In this document: positions 11,598 to 23,398 of the stretch, in pieces
Layout: every line of letters starts with the position of its first letter
How positions within the stretch are numbered: position 1 is the first letter of the stretch
Source of the DNA: Agapanthus africanus
Lineage: Eukaryota > Streptophyta > Magnoliopsida > Asparagales > Amaryllidaceae
Direction of reading: 5' to 3'
Assembly: GCA_030015575.1 (NCBI GenBank)
Contig: CM057338.1
Span: 634,438,189 to 634,502,188 of the forward strand
DNA length: 64,000 bases
The notes under the pieces: generated by a model
What the model was told of the DNA's origin: nothing
The model's database searches: none
The model's input: the letters and a program-made list of their open reading frames with translations, nothing else
Made by a program: the position numbers and the translations under genes

Positions 11598-11803
11598 AAC
11601 TGAATACCACGGTGCAAAACAAAAGTGAACGTCCTTGCAATAACAGCTTTTTGAAAAAGTTCCAACAACATCAGATTAGGTTTGTTTTTAACTTGCATTG
11701 ATCCGAATCAACGCAGTCCCATCAATTGATCACACCACAAAGAACGAAAATATACTGATGTACGTATATGCCATCCGTATTCGCCACTGGGTCCCGTCAT
11801 TAC

Positions 11804-11825
11804 CCGTTAGGTTAGCTAACTAACG
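11804..11825 (-). other. Leader hairpin with palindromic loop, element B
   Basis: CGTTAG (11805-11810) pairs with CTAACG (11820-11825). The 9-nt loop contains TTAGCTAA, which is self-complementary. It is identical in design to A at 123-145. Confidence 0.65.
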
Positions 11826-13036
11826 ACAGAGCGGGGACTGGACTAGCGCGGATGCAAAACATATACAACATCTACTAATATATATACCAATATATTATAT
11901 TCGCTCAAGGCGTGATAAAATGCAACATCACAGAAATGTACAGCATCACAGAACAATACAGATATCTGGGATCCCCGGGTTTCACAGAGCCACTACTGAA
12001 ACCCGACGTTCCCCTGGTCGTGTGGATAGCCTGTGCAATGAAATCCTAGACCCCTACGGGTGCGGCAAGTTACCCGCCAAAAACCTGAAGCGAGGCAGCC
12101 CCTTTCAGCAACGTGAATGGACCACCCAGCACTTCACGGAATCCGGTAACTCGGGCACCCCTCCTGGGTCAACCTGTACCCCCTACGAGTGCGGCGAATA
12201 GCCCGCCAATTCTATAGTAAAACCCCTTCCGTCTCAATGCCATGAGATGCGGGCTTGTTGCCCTCTAGAACCCGGCTATCTGTGCACCCCACCGCGGGGC
12301 AAACCTAGTACAGAAAGTAAAATATACATACAACGGGTACATCGACCGCAACCTGGTCGTTCCCCAAAATAATAATACAAACAGGCAGTGACGGCAGTCC
12401 ACATGTCGGACGCTCGCCCCGCAATATCAAATGTACATAATCCAACAAAACTGTACTAGCATTGCATCCAGGCTATCCCCCACGACCAATCCGCAACATC
12501 ACAACAAAATCACAGAACATCAACGTGAAAGTCACGTTCGCAAATCCGTCTAACCGGGCTATAGCAGTTAGACAGGATTTACCGATCAAGTGATATTCAC
12601 GGTCGCGGATATAATGTAAATACTGTGAACTAATGTGTTTTAAATATCCGATCGATCAAATTTACCAAGTGGGCCCCCAAGTACTACTGTAGCACATCAA
12701 GAAATCTGTGCCCAAAAAATAACATTCCAGAAAACCTATTTTCCACTCAGGAGCATTCTGTAGAATTTTGGGGGACTGAACAGTTCAAGTCACGGCAGAA
12801 CCGCGGCCCAAGCATGGGTTTGGCCACGGTTCCCCGGTGGTTTGGACTGTTCACGAGCCCAAATTTTCACAGAACTCATAGAATGTCCTACACAACATTC
12901 TGAAACAACCTGAAAAAATTTTGGACTTCAAAAAATTTCGACAGAAACTGATGTGAAGAAAAATACGGTTTTTGGAAAATTGTTCGATCGGAAATGTAAA
13001 ACATATTAGACAAAGCTAGACTATGTTAATGGCGAG

Positions 13037-13048
13037 GCTCTGATACCA
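13037..13048 (-). other. Primer binding site, element B
   Basis: GCTCTGATACCA is the exact reverse complement of TGGTATCAGAGC, the initiator-Met tRNA type PBS, one base from the LTR end at 13050. Confidence 0.9.
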
Positions 13049-13049
13049 C

Positions 13050-15235
13050 TGTAAGTGCACGGCGGCGCCCCAGCCTCCATCCCGAGGCCAAATGCGGAAG
13101 CGATGGTTAACTTTAATTTTTCAAACCGGCATCACCGCGCACTAAAACCCGAATCAGGCCATTAACTAGTCCTAGCTAACTACAAGATGGGGAAGAGAGA
13201 TATACCGACTGAACAATGTCCTCCGGTCTTCTCATCGTCGTCCCGGTCTCCCGCGGAAGCTCCGGTCTCCACCTCGTCGCCGGAAGGGCACCACGTCGCC
13301 GGCTTCTTTTACGGGCTCCCACCTCTATACCGAGGCAACTCTGGCACGAAGTTGACGAGCCGACGTGCCCATGGTTTGCTGTAGAATGCGTCTAGTGCTC
13401 ATGTCTCATTTTGGGGTTCATGGAGGTTGCCTTTTGGTGGAGGGATGATACAAGCTAATGGAGATTGATCTTGTGGGATTTTTATCAAAGCAAAAGCACA
13501 AAAACCCCACCTCTAGAATTTTGGACAGCCCCCAAGGAGCTTGGCCGGCCATGCATATTGGAGAGGGAAGAATGAGAGAGAGTGAGGGAGTGAAAAAGGA
13601 TAGCCACACCAATAAGCAAGTGAAAGGAAATGGTTATCATATTCAACCATCATCAAAGGCATGATGACTCCAAAGTCAAGCAATTATCACTAACAAATCC
13701 ACACTCCACCAACTAATCAACAACCATGATTGCTACAAAAACTCAAGCAATCATGAACAATGGAAGGTCAAAGGATGGGGCTCCATCATGAAACCACCAT
13801 GACGCAAAAGTATGCAAAGAACACCTTACACAAATGCTTATTTGCACAAATGCAAATAAGCCCTCCTCCACCAATCTTCGTCCATTGAAAGATACAAATG
13901 AAAATGGCCGAAACGGAAAGCAAACTGGCAACTCCAGAAAACTGGTCCCGTAATAAATTACAGGAAAACCCCGATACTGTGTATACACACCCGCATCTGT
14001 ATTCCGACCGGATACAAATGCAATGAGACAAAATCTACACTGTACTATACTAGGATCCGGCTTAAACCAAAGCTGGCTAGTATTATCCGTCCGATCCTGA
14101 TCCGTGCAATACCGCACGTATCTGATCGAACCCTGCCATATCTCCATACGGCCTCTACATATTTTCGCCCGAAAACTTGAGCAACTGAATGTGGGGGACT
14201 CTAAAGACTCGTCAACACCTTGGTTGTGGATTTAACCACTAGCACGTCAGAGGTATAAGCCAATACGTAACGGGCTACCAGGTATTGACCAAAAGGGACG
14301 TCGATGAGCGAACTCATCCTGACACCCTACTGAGCCTGTCAGTGACAATATCCATACAGTCCGGTCCGTTCGTCTATGAGCATCGCATGGCAGGCCTAGG
14401 GGGTTGGTAAAAGTCAGACCCCCAAAAGCGGTACAAGTCATGTCGGAGTGTAGCCCATAACACCCTGAGATACTACTGGAATACCTACCAGTAAATCTCT
14501 TGCATCGGCCGAGGGCTTTGTGTAATGGCTTTCCTAGACACAGCGCGACCTCACCCCCAATACCGGGAGAGACGAACCCCTGAAGATCCGCTCACTGCCT
14601 CCATGTGGCTCGGGACTGTATCCAACTAAAACCTGTTTGCACGTCTCCTTTGAGCGTGGTAGGGTAGTAATCAAAGTACAGTGGGAACTCACACGAGACA
14701 AATGACGATCCTCAGGTCGATGAACTAACCTGTACACATGTCACCAGGGAACTGCTATCTGACGTCTGGTATAATCCCAACTAGCAGGTTCCCGGCGAGT
14801 CCTGCCCGGTGTACTCATAACCCAATGAGCACCTGTATACATCTTAGGTGAACCAACTGACACCAGTGGCTTGTGAGACTGGCCACCGCCCCTCGTCGGG
14901 GTCTCGAATGTACACACTAGTCTACTCTGGAGTATCGATGCCCTGTCTCGAAACTCCCACGACTAGGGACCTTTTAAGGATGTGCTTATAGACCCCAGCT
15001 CCCACTTATATGATCGCCCTCATACTGCTGGTGGTCAAGCAAGAATCCTAGGGGCTCTATCAACGTATAATAGCGACATGTCAGGTCACCTAAAGCAGTA
15101 CACGATGTTAAAGATAATCCAGATAGCATACTATCATCTTGAGTAAGACTGTCCTACCGGGATAGGTCCTCCCTCAATCATTGCAATCACGTGCCTGTGA
15201 TCCAATAATTGACTCTGAGGGCACTCTCTCCAACA
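13050..15235 (-). repeat. 5' LTR of element B (intact, 2186 bp)
   Basis: It is bounded by TGTAAGTGCACGG next to the PBS and by TCTCCAACA at 15235, giving TG...CA termini in sense orientation. It is the reference LTR for the A/B/C family and carries the LTR-body blocks shared with A, C, D and T. A 134-codon minus-strand frame (13743-14147) and an 81-codon one are not conserved in C or A and are not called. Confidence 0.9.
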
Positions 15236-15728
15236 GTTCGTATATAACCATGCGATGGTTTTGTCCAATGGAAGTGGACGTTCATAGTAATACGGGGTGT
15301 CCTGGAGAAAAGGGTAAAAGTAGGAGTGGCAATGAGGTTTGCAACTCTGACAATCCAAAAGCCAGTGTTAAGAAGGTTCGGTCAACTTGGTCACTGAGTC
15401 ATAGTCTAGGGTCGGGTCAATGGTCGCTGCCAAAGAGAGAGAGAAAAGAAACACTCAGTGTGCAATCTAACCTAGATCAGAATGGTTTTCACTTTATCTA
15501 ATCTGGAAACCTCCCACTGTAACGTCAAGTTCTTCCCCAAACCTGAAAGAAGAACTAGCCGGGATCACCCGAGGAGTAAACCAACTCATCAGTGGGAATC
15601 GGGATCCAACTATCTTCGTATGATAACGTGACGGAATCCGCTCACGTTATTACACTCCAGAAGGTATGCGCATATCTGGCAAGTTTCAGTTCTTTTGAAA
15701 CTCCCGATGTGGATTTTTGCCCCTTGCT

Positions 15729-15938
15729 CTTATGACCTTGACGAAGGCCAATATATCATAAGTCACATGTCAAGTTCTACCCGTCATTATCCAGGTTAAT
15801 TTGAACCCACCCGTACATACCCTTGACGAAGGCCAAAATAGTTGTACGACTGTCCCAAACCAACGCATCTATCTATGCTGCAGAAAAGTAACAAATAGCT
15901 ACCATATACTATGCCTTGACGAAGGCCAACATACATAG
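15729..15938 (-). other. Three-hairpin leader module, element C
   Basis: HP1 pairs 15909-15913 CTATG with 15934-15938 CATAG. HP2 pairs 15812-15816 CGTAC with 15844-15848 GTACG. HP3 pairs 15729-15735 CTTATGA with 15756-15762 TCATAAG. All three outer stems are perfect. The sense inner core is TTGGC-CTTC-GTCAA in all three. Compared with B, HP1 has A-T in place of G-C at the third pair, a compensatory change. Confidence 0.75.
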
Positions 15939-16080
15939 CATGAATACTAAGTGCTACCGTTCTGAAATGATGGAGGGCTACGAATGGTTTCTGGCGAAAA
16001 CCTTTAACGTAATGACTTTGATATTGTTGAAGGAACTGATAGCTTTATAAAAATATAGTGACGAAAACCTTTGCTAAAGA

Positions 16081-16278
16081 GGTCACTCCCGGTGAAAGGA
16101 TCTCGGCTCTTTCCCCGTAGAATGAGGTGCAGGATATTCTAACAGAATACCACGATGCAAAGCAAAATCAATCGGCTATAGTGAAGTTATTTTCCTGACG
16201 CAAATTTCTGTCCAAGGGGTCACTCCCGGTGAAGGGATCTCGGCCCTTGCCTCGTCGACTGAGGAGCAGGATATTCCA
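16081..16278 (-). repeat. Duplicated leader cassette, element C
   Basis: Two copies (16081-16140 and 16219-16278) of the GGTCACTCCCGGTGAA cassette, in the order seen in B, A and F. Confidence 0.7.
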
Positions 16279-16483
16279 ACTGAATACCATGATGCAAAAC
16301 AAAAGAGAACGCCCTTGCAATAACAGCTTTATAAAAAGTGTTCCAACAACATCAGAATAGGTTTGTTTATCTTTCATTGATCCAAATCAACGCAGTCCCA
16401 TCAATTGATCACACCAATAAAGAACGAAAATAATGATGTACGTATATGCCATCAGCATTCGCCACTGGGTCCCGTCATCATCC

Positions 16484-16502
16484 GTTAGGTTAGCTAACTA
16501 AC
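16484..16502 (-). other. Leader hairpin with palindromic loop, element C
   Basis: GTTAG (16484-16488) pairs with CTAAC (16498-16502) around a 9-nt loop containing TTAGCTAA. Two further pairs are possible only as wobbles in RNA. Confidence 0.6.
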
Positions 16503-17709
16503 AACAGAGCGGGGACTGGACTAGCGCGGATGCAAAACATATACAACAACTACTAGTATATATAATATATAAATTTCGCTCAAGGCGTGATAAAATGCAA
16601 CATTACAGAAATTTACAGCATCACAGAACAATACAGATATCTGGGATCCCCGGGTTTCATAGAGCCGCTACTGAAACCCGACGTTCCCCTGGTCGTGTGA
16701 ATAGCCTGTGCAATGAAATCCTAGACCCCTACGGGCGCGGCAAGTTACCCGCCAAAACTTGAAGCGAGGTAGCCCCCTTCAGCAACGTGAATGGACCATC
16801 CAGCACTTCACGGAATCCGGTAACTTGGGCACCGCTCCTGGGCCAACCTGTACCCCTTAGGAGTGCGGCAAATAGCCCTCCAATTCTATAGTAAAGCCCC
16901 CTCCGTCTCAACGCTATGAGATGCAGGCTTGTTGCCCTCTAGAACCCGGCTATCCGTGCACCCCTCCGCGGGGTAATCCTAGTACAGAAAGTAAAAATAT
17001 ACATACAACGGGTACATCGACCTCGACCCGGTCGTGCCCCAAAAGAATAATACAAACAGGCGGTGACGGCAGTCCACATGTCGGACGCTCGTCCCGCAAT
17101 ATCAAATGTACATATAAAACAAAAGTGTACTAACATTGCATCCAGGCTATCCCCCACGACCGATCCGCAACATCACAGCACAACACAGAACATCAACGTG
17201 AATGTCACGTTCGCAAATTCGTCTAACCGGGCTATAACAGTTAGACAGGATTTACCGATCAAGTGACATTCATGATCGCAGATATAATGTAAATAATGTG
17301 AACTAACATGTTTAAAATATCCGATCGAACAAATTTATTCAAGTGGGCCCCAAGCACAACTGTAGCACTTACAGAAAATTTGGGCCCAAAAATAATATCC
17401 CAAAACCCCTATTTCCAAGTCTGAAGCCCTCTGGAAAAATTTGGCATGCTGAACAGTTCAAAGAGCGGCGGAACCGCGGTCCAAGCATGGGTTTGGCAGC
17501 GGTTCCACGGCGTTATGGTGAGATCTCGCGACCAAATTTTCACAGATTGTTTAGATTTCCATGCACAGTATTCTGCAACAACTTGAAAAAAAATTTGGAG
17601 CAGAAAAAATTACGACAGAAAACACATACACTGAAAATACGGTTTTTGCGATTTTTGTTCGATCGGGTTTTAAACATACTAGAGCAAGCTAGGCATGGTT
17701 AATGGCGTG

Positions 17710-17721
17710 GCTCTGATACCA
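17710..17721 (-). other. Primer binding site, element C
   Basis: GCTCTGATACCA lies one base before the LTR terminus at 17723. It is of the same initiator-Met type as in B, F and T. Confidence 0.9.
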
Positions 17722-17722
17722 A

Positions 17723-19821
17723 TGTAAGTGCACGGCGGCGCCCCGGCGGTCGATCCGACGTCGGAAACGCGGAAACGAAAAACTTTGCGAACTTGCAAAC
17801 CAGCACCACCGTGCACTTTTAACCCGGATCGGGCCATTAACCTAGCTACTAGCAAACTAGAATAAGAGTAGAGAAGTATACCAAGCGATCCGTGTCCTTC
17901 TGTCTTCGTCTCCACTCCGATCTCCCGCGGATTCTCCGTCCGTCACGTCCTCGTCGGAAAGGGCATAACGTAGCCAAATACTTTTATGGGCTCCCACCTC
18001 TGGACCGAGGCAACTCGGGCGCGAAGTTCGCTAGCCGACGCGTCCAAGATTTGCTGTAGGCTAGTGTAGAGTTTATGTCTCTTTGGGGTTTAGTTGCCAT
18101 GGAGGATGGAGTTGGAGAATCAAAAGAACTTTGGAGAGGTAAGAAATACAATTTTTGGCAAGGCAAAAATGAGAACCATACATCAAGAAATTTCCTCTCC
18201 CCTCTCCCTCAAGAAATGTGGCCGGCCTCAATGATAGAATGGTGGAGAGGTTCAAAAGGAATCTTAATCAAGAGAAGAAAAAGAGAATAAACAATATAGA
18301 AATGGTCACACCAAAATCTAATCCAATTCCCTTCACATAACAATCACCATAAATGCAAGTGATGAGATAAAAATGGAATCTCATCATTATGCCACCATTT
18401 TACAAAGGACCCCTTCCACAAATACTAATTTTCACAATCGCAAATTAGCCTCTCCATCGGAAAGTCCGGCTGGGAAGGAACAAAGAAAAACCGATCGGAA
18501 CGGAATGCAAACTGGCAACTTCAGAAAACTGATCGCGTAATAAATTACAGGAAAACCCCGCTATTGCATATACATGGCCGCATTTATATTCCCACTGAAC
18601 GCAAATGCAAAGAGACAAAATCTACATATCTAATAGTAGGATCCAGCTTAAGCCAAAGCCGGCTAGTAAAATCCGTCCGATCACGATCCGTGCAATACCG
18701 CACATATCTGATCGAACCCTGCCATATCTCCATATGGCCTCTACAGCGTTTTGCCCGAAACCTGAGTAACTGTGTGTGTGGTGGACTCTAAAGACTCATC
18801 AATACTATGGCTGTGGATTTAACCACTAGCACGTCAGAGGTATCAGCCATACGTGACGGGCCACCAGCTATTGACCAAAAGGGACGTCGATGAGCGAACT
18901 TATCCTGACACCCTACTGAGCCTGTCAGTGACAATATCCGTACAGTCCGGACCGTTCGTCTATGAGTATCGTATGGCGGGCCTAGGGGGTTAGAAAAAGT
19001 CAGACCTTCAATAGCGGTACAAGTCGTGTCGGAGTGTAGCCCAGAACACCCTGAGATACTACTGGAATACCTACCAGCAAATCTCCTGCCTTGGCCAAGG
19101 ACTTTTCATGTTCTGGCTCTCCTAGATACAGCGCGACCTCACCCCTAATACCGGGAGAGACGAACCCCTACAGATCCATTCACTGCCTCCATGTGGCTCG
19201 GGACTTTACCCAACTAAAACCTGTTTGCACGTCTCCTTTGAGCGTGGTAGGGTAGTAATCAAAGCACAGTGGGAACTCACACGAGACAAATGACGATCTC
19301 AGGTCGATGAACTAACCTGTACACATGTCACCAGGGAACTGCTATCTAACGTCTGGTATAATCCCAACTAGCAGATTCCCGGCGAGTCCTGTTCGGTGTA
19401 CTCATAAATCAATGAGCATCTGTATACATCTTAGGTGAACCAACTGACACCAGTGGCTTGTGAGACCGGCCACCGCCCCTCATCGGGGTCTCGACTGTAT
19501 ACACTAGTCTACTCCGGTGTATCGATGCCCTGTCTCGAAACTCCCACGACTAGGGACCTTTTAAGGATGTGCTTATAGACTCCAGCTCTCACGTATATGA
19601 TCGTCCTCATACTGCTGGTAGTCAAGCATGAATCCTAGGGGCTCTATCAACGTGTAATAGCGACCGTAAGGTCACCTAAAGCAGTACACGATGATAAAGA
19701 TAAACCAGATAGCATACTATCATCTCGAGTAAGACTGTCCTACTAGCATAGGTCCTCCCTCAATCATTGCAATCACGTGCCTGTGATCCAATAATTGACT
19801 CTGAGGGCACTATATCCAACA
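17723..19821 (-). repeat. 5' LTR of element C (about 2099 bp)
   Basis: In plus-strand sequence it starts TGTAAGTGCACGGCGGCGCC after the PBS and ends ATATCCAACA at 19821. It aligns with B's LTR along its length with substitutions and small indels. No supported genes. Confidence 0.88.
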
Positions 19822-21250
19822 ACATATAGTCGTCCCTGGCCAGGGCAAGCGAGATATACTGGTAGGTTTCCAGTGTTATCTTAGGGTGTTCTGGGCTACA
19901 CTCCGACACGACTTGTAGCGCTATTAAGGGACTGACGTTCGCCACCCCCTAGGCCCGCCATGCGATATTCTCAGACGAACGGACCGGACTGTACGGAGAT
20001 TGTCACATTCAGGCTCAGTAGGAGTTCGGATTGGTTTACCTCTTCGGCCTTCTTATCGACATCTATCTGGGGACCGTTACGTACAGCTAGTGCCGCTTGC
20101 GGTCTGTGGTTAAACCCACTTCCAGCGTAGTGTCGAGTCTTTAGAGTCCCACATAGAGAGTTTTCCTGCACTGAGCGAAAGGTGTAGAAGCTGTATGGTT
20201 TTACGGCAGAGCTACGATCACTTACGTGCACTTGTGTGCGTATGCTGTTCGGGCAGGCAATACTAATGGGCTTTGGTTTAAGCTGGATCCTAGTATTGTA
20301 CGGATGGATTTGTTTTGTCTTTTGTGCATTCGCATTCTACGGAATGCGGATGTGGGTGTGTATGCACAGTTGTGAGGAGCGAAGAAGAAGGAGGTGCCTC
20401 ATTAGGGTTTTGACAGTTGATTCGGTCAAAACCATTATGAGGCGGACTCGTTAGGGTTTTTGCAGTTGGTTCGATCAAAACCATTATGAGCCGGGGACAT
20501 TATTTACTAATCCTTTTAGTGATAATTATATTATGGCTAATTGCTTTGACCATTTGACCATACTTGACTTTGTTGACCATTTGACCAAAGTTGACTTGGA
20601 CCTTCATGAGAGGTCTAGAGTATTCTTTGGTTTTCTTTTTATTTTTGATATGAAAATGGTCAAGTCAAGGGTAGCCATCAACTTTATCATTAAAGGATTA
20701 ATAATGATGATGTTTATGTATTATTGCAACCATGGATCATTTTCATAGTTCATTATTCTTTTCTCATTCTCTCTCTTGATATGAGAAAGCTCCATGGTTG
20801 CTAGTTCTTCTTCCTCCTCTTGAAATTTCCTTTGATCTCATGTGTTGAGAGAAAAAGGATCCAAATAGACAAACACATCCATCTACCTCTTCTACACAAC
20901 CTAGGACATCAAGCCTAGCGATCTTGTTGCCCTAGTTGCCTCGGCTCGAGGTGCGGCTCGGAGCACAACTCTCAGGTGGATCGTCTTCGACTCAAGGAGG
21001 ACACGGAGGTGATCAAGATCCGAATCGATCCTCGGAGCTCAGATGGACGAGCAGGACAGCGGAGAGAAGACCGGAAGGACCGGTACTGTGAGGTATAATC
21101 TCTATGGCATAGTAGATAGAACCTCATATAGTTTTCTAGGTTTTTGTTTAGCAAAGATCCTCCTTTTAGTCCATGTTGCTTCGTGTCAAAAATCGTTTTT
21201 TACCGTTTCCGCCTCCCCGTAAGAACCGGGGTGAGCAACGTGGACTTACA
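19822..21250 (+). repeat. Element D: 3' portion of a T-related Copia LTR
   Basis: From 19831 the sequence follows the T LTR from its TCCCTGGCCAGGGCAAGCGAG block to the identical terminus (TTTCCGCCTCCCCGTAAGAACC ... GACTTACA at 21250) but is clearly more diverged. It is followed directly by E-LTR sequence. The undisturbed version of that site is at 29237 (GAAGTCATATCTTGATG), so D is an insertion in E with predicted TSD GTCAT (21251-21255). Whether D is a solo LTR or a 3' LTR cannot be told, because C's insertion and the window edge hide the rest. Confidence 0.85.
20546..20596 (+). promoter_or_regulatory. Cluster of six W-box-type motifs in D LTR
   Basis: TTGAC followed by C or T occurs at 20546, 20554, 20564, 20573, 20581 and 20591. 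TTGACC/T is the core bound by plant WRKY factors. The cluster is also present (five copies) in the T LTRs although the flanks have diverged. Regulatory function is inferred. Confidence 0.55.
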
Positions 21251-21293
21251 GTCATATCTTGATGCAGCAATCCTACTGTGTAGTGACATGGCA

Positions 21294-21358
21294 ATTATCG
21301 ATGATGAAGTGTGTGAGCCGCAAGCAGGTGTACGTGGAACATACGCATCATCGATAAT
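21294..21358 (-). other. 13-bp hairpin in E 3' LTR
   Basis: ATTATCGATGATG (21294-21306) and CATCATCGATAAT (21346-21358) are perfect inverted arms around a 39-nt loop. The 5' LTR copy is identical in the arms. The H copy carries a paired change. Confidence 0.7.
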
Positions 21359-22708
21359 GGTGATGGTGTCCTGACAGCATGAGTTTAATATAACAATAAA
21401 CACATTTAAACAAGCAATGCGATGCGAATAGCAAGAATAAGCAGAAAATGAATAATAAACACAATAGTGAAGAATCTACATCAATATATATATATATATA
21501 TGTCATATAGTTTTGCCATTGGAAATAACACGAATCGTGGTGTTTAGAAACATAAGGGCTACAGTGTTTTTAAGAAAAGATGTGTCGTTTGAAAATATCC
21601 GTAGAATTCCTTGGCCTGTCTTTAAAATACTCATGATTCGTTAGTTTTGAAATAGGTATGACTCGAGTCTTGTCTAACATCTATACGTAAACTACAGGAC
21701 TAAACTAACAGGCTAAACGAAAAGTTAAGGAAACCACCTAAAACTGAGTCGATACAAATAAATATAATAGTCGGTGATCCCGCCTCAATAGTATCACATA
21801 CGATACAATAATAACATGACATCCTCGAGTCAAGAGTGCGGATCTATCATCAATATAAAGCTCGTACGTAAATCTGTCGTACGGCATCCCAAATCTGGGT
21901 ACGGGTCAAATATTACATTCATCTCATTAGTCATCTGGTATCCATTATCATTGTATCCTGTATTAGGGGTAATGATCTAAGTCTAGTACATACTGATACC
22001 ATATATATATATATATATATATATACGTGTATGAAAACACACGTCTAAAGGCCCGCTATAATCTCATGTCATATCTCGTAATACGAATCACATCATATCA
22101 TCGATCCCATGGCAACATGCCCAATCTCATCGACTCATCTCCAAATACCATATACAATCCTCATCATCCATGTCTAAGTATACGTATATATATATACATA
22201 GTCTCATACCTATGTATGTATATATATATATTTACATATCCCCATAACCGCACAAGTAAAACAATATAAACATGTGTGTGTGTGTGGGTGTAAACTTTAT
22301 TCTAAGGTCCACGACTAAACTAACTAATGACGTTATCACCCAATTACACTAAAGTTATCCATGACTCCCCAAAGTCTATCTAGATAATCATAAACACACA
22401 ATAAACATATAATTATATCCATATACTATGTACCATACACTACACTACGAACTGCGGGGGTGCTATACGCCATCCACCCGACATCCCCCATAGATATATA
22501 TCTACTCACCTTGCTCCTTGCTTGCCGAAGTTGAAGTGTTTCATCATCTCGGAATCCACGCGGAGGTACCTACAATGATACACAATCACAAATGCATATT
22601 AAAATCAAATCGGAAAACCAAAACGGCATACGTTTCGCTCATAGGTTAAAACCTATAGACTCGCATGCAAAACACGATCAGTAACCCTAGCCGTTGACGT
22701 TCAAACGC

Positions 22709-23398
22709 CACACGACGGAAACACAATATCAAAAACCACAACCAAATTCATTAAAATCCACAAAACGAATTCAGAAACGTAGAAAACATGCTCCAGATTT
22801 TACCATAAGTGAAATTAGCCAATTTTGCATATGTAAAGGGTCTAGTTTACTGGAGATGGAGAAACAGTACAAACACGAGACAATTCCAACCCACCCTGGC
22901 CGCAAATTGCGGCCAGATAGAATTAATCTACGGCCCAGGTGAGGGTGTAGGGGCTAGGGTCTTGCGTAAAGCTTCTTTGGTGCCTGCTTGTATCATTGTC
23001 TTTGCTAAATAATTTTCCAGGTCCCCGGGTGTTAGCAGATTTCATTTTCCCTACACACGACGGAAACATAATATCAAAAACCACAACCAAATTCATTAAA
23101 ATCCACAAAACGAATTCAGAAACGTAGAAAACATGCTCCAGATTTTACCATAAGTGAAATTAGCCAATTTTGCATATGTAAAGGGTCTAGTTTACTGGAG
23201 ATGGAACAACAGTACAAACACGAGACAATTCCAACCCACCCTGGCCGCAAATTGCGGCCAGATAGAATTAATCTACAGCCCAGGTGAGTGTGTAGGGGCT
23301 AGGGTCTTGGGTAAAGCATCTTTGTTGCCTGCATTTATCACTGTCTTTGCTAAATAATTTTCCAGGTCCCTGGGTGTTAGCAGATTTCATTTTCCCTA
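22709..23398 (-). repeat. 345-bp tandem duplication in E 3' LTR
   Basis: CACACGACGGAAAC starts units at 22709 and 23054, which match almost throughout. The 5' LTR has only one copy (from 30684), so this duplication is private to the 3' LTR and postdates insertion of E. Each unit holds the conserved palindrome with arms CTGGCCGCAA/TTGCGGCCAG (22896-22916; 23241-23261). Confidence 0.85.

Larger units (their letters stand above)
10743..13036 (-). other. Element B leader
   Basis: This runs from the PBS to the pyrimidine-AG before the gag position (CTG at 10743-10745 on the plus strand). It is the most complete leader of the A/B/C family. In sense order it holds a ~1.1 kb PBS-proximal part, the CCCCGCTCTG block and CGTTAG hairpin, two cassette copies, the GTAGCCCTCCGTC block and the three-hairpin module. 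No coding frame stands out. Confidence 0.75.
6814..15235 (-). mobile_element. Element B: decayed Ty1/Copia retrotransposon hosting element A
   Basis: Read on the minus strand: 5' LTR 15235-13050, PBS 13048-13037, leader to about 10743, gag-position duplication, pol remnant, PPT, and the first ~504 bp of the 3' LTR (7317-6814), where A interrupts it. The rest of that LTR should lie left of the window beyond A. B is inserted into C: the bases after its 5' LTR (GTTCG, 15236-15240) continue in C's internal sequence at a point matching position ~10555 of B itself. It encodes no intact protein. Confidence 0.85.
15236..19821 (-). mobile_element. Element C: Copia-family element, 5' half only, hosting element B
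   Basis: Minus strand: 5' LTR 19821-17723, PBS, leader, and the start of the gag-position region, which is cut at 15236 by B. The remaining gag-pol region and 3' LTR should lie left of the window. C is related to but distinct from B, with differing stems and loops in the leader hairpins. Its LTR is inserted into D: the sequence after 19821 (ACATATAG, then TCCCTGGCCAGGGCAAG) resumes D's LTR at the point equivalent to 44271 in T. Predicted TSD ACATA. Confidence 0.85.

Noticed and set aside
13743..14147. 134-codon minus-strand frame in B LTR
   Set aside because: Not kept in the homologous LTRs of A and C.
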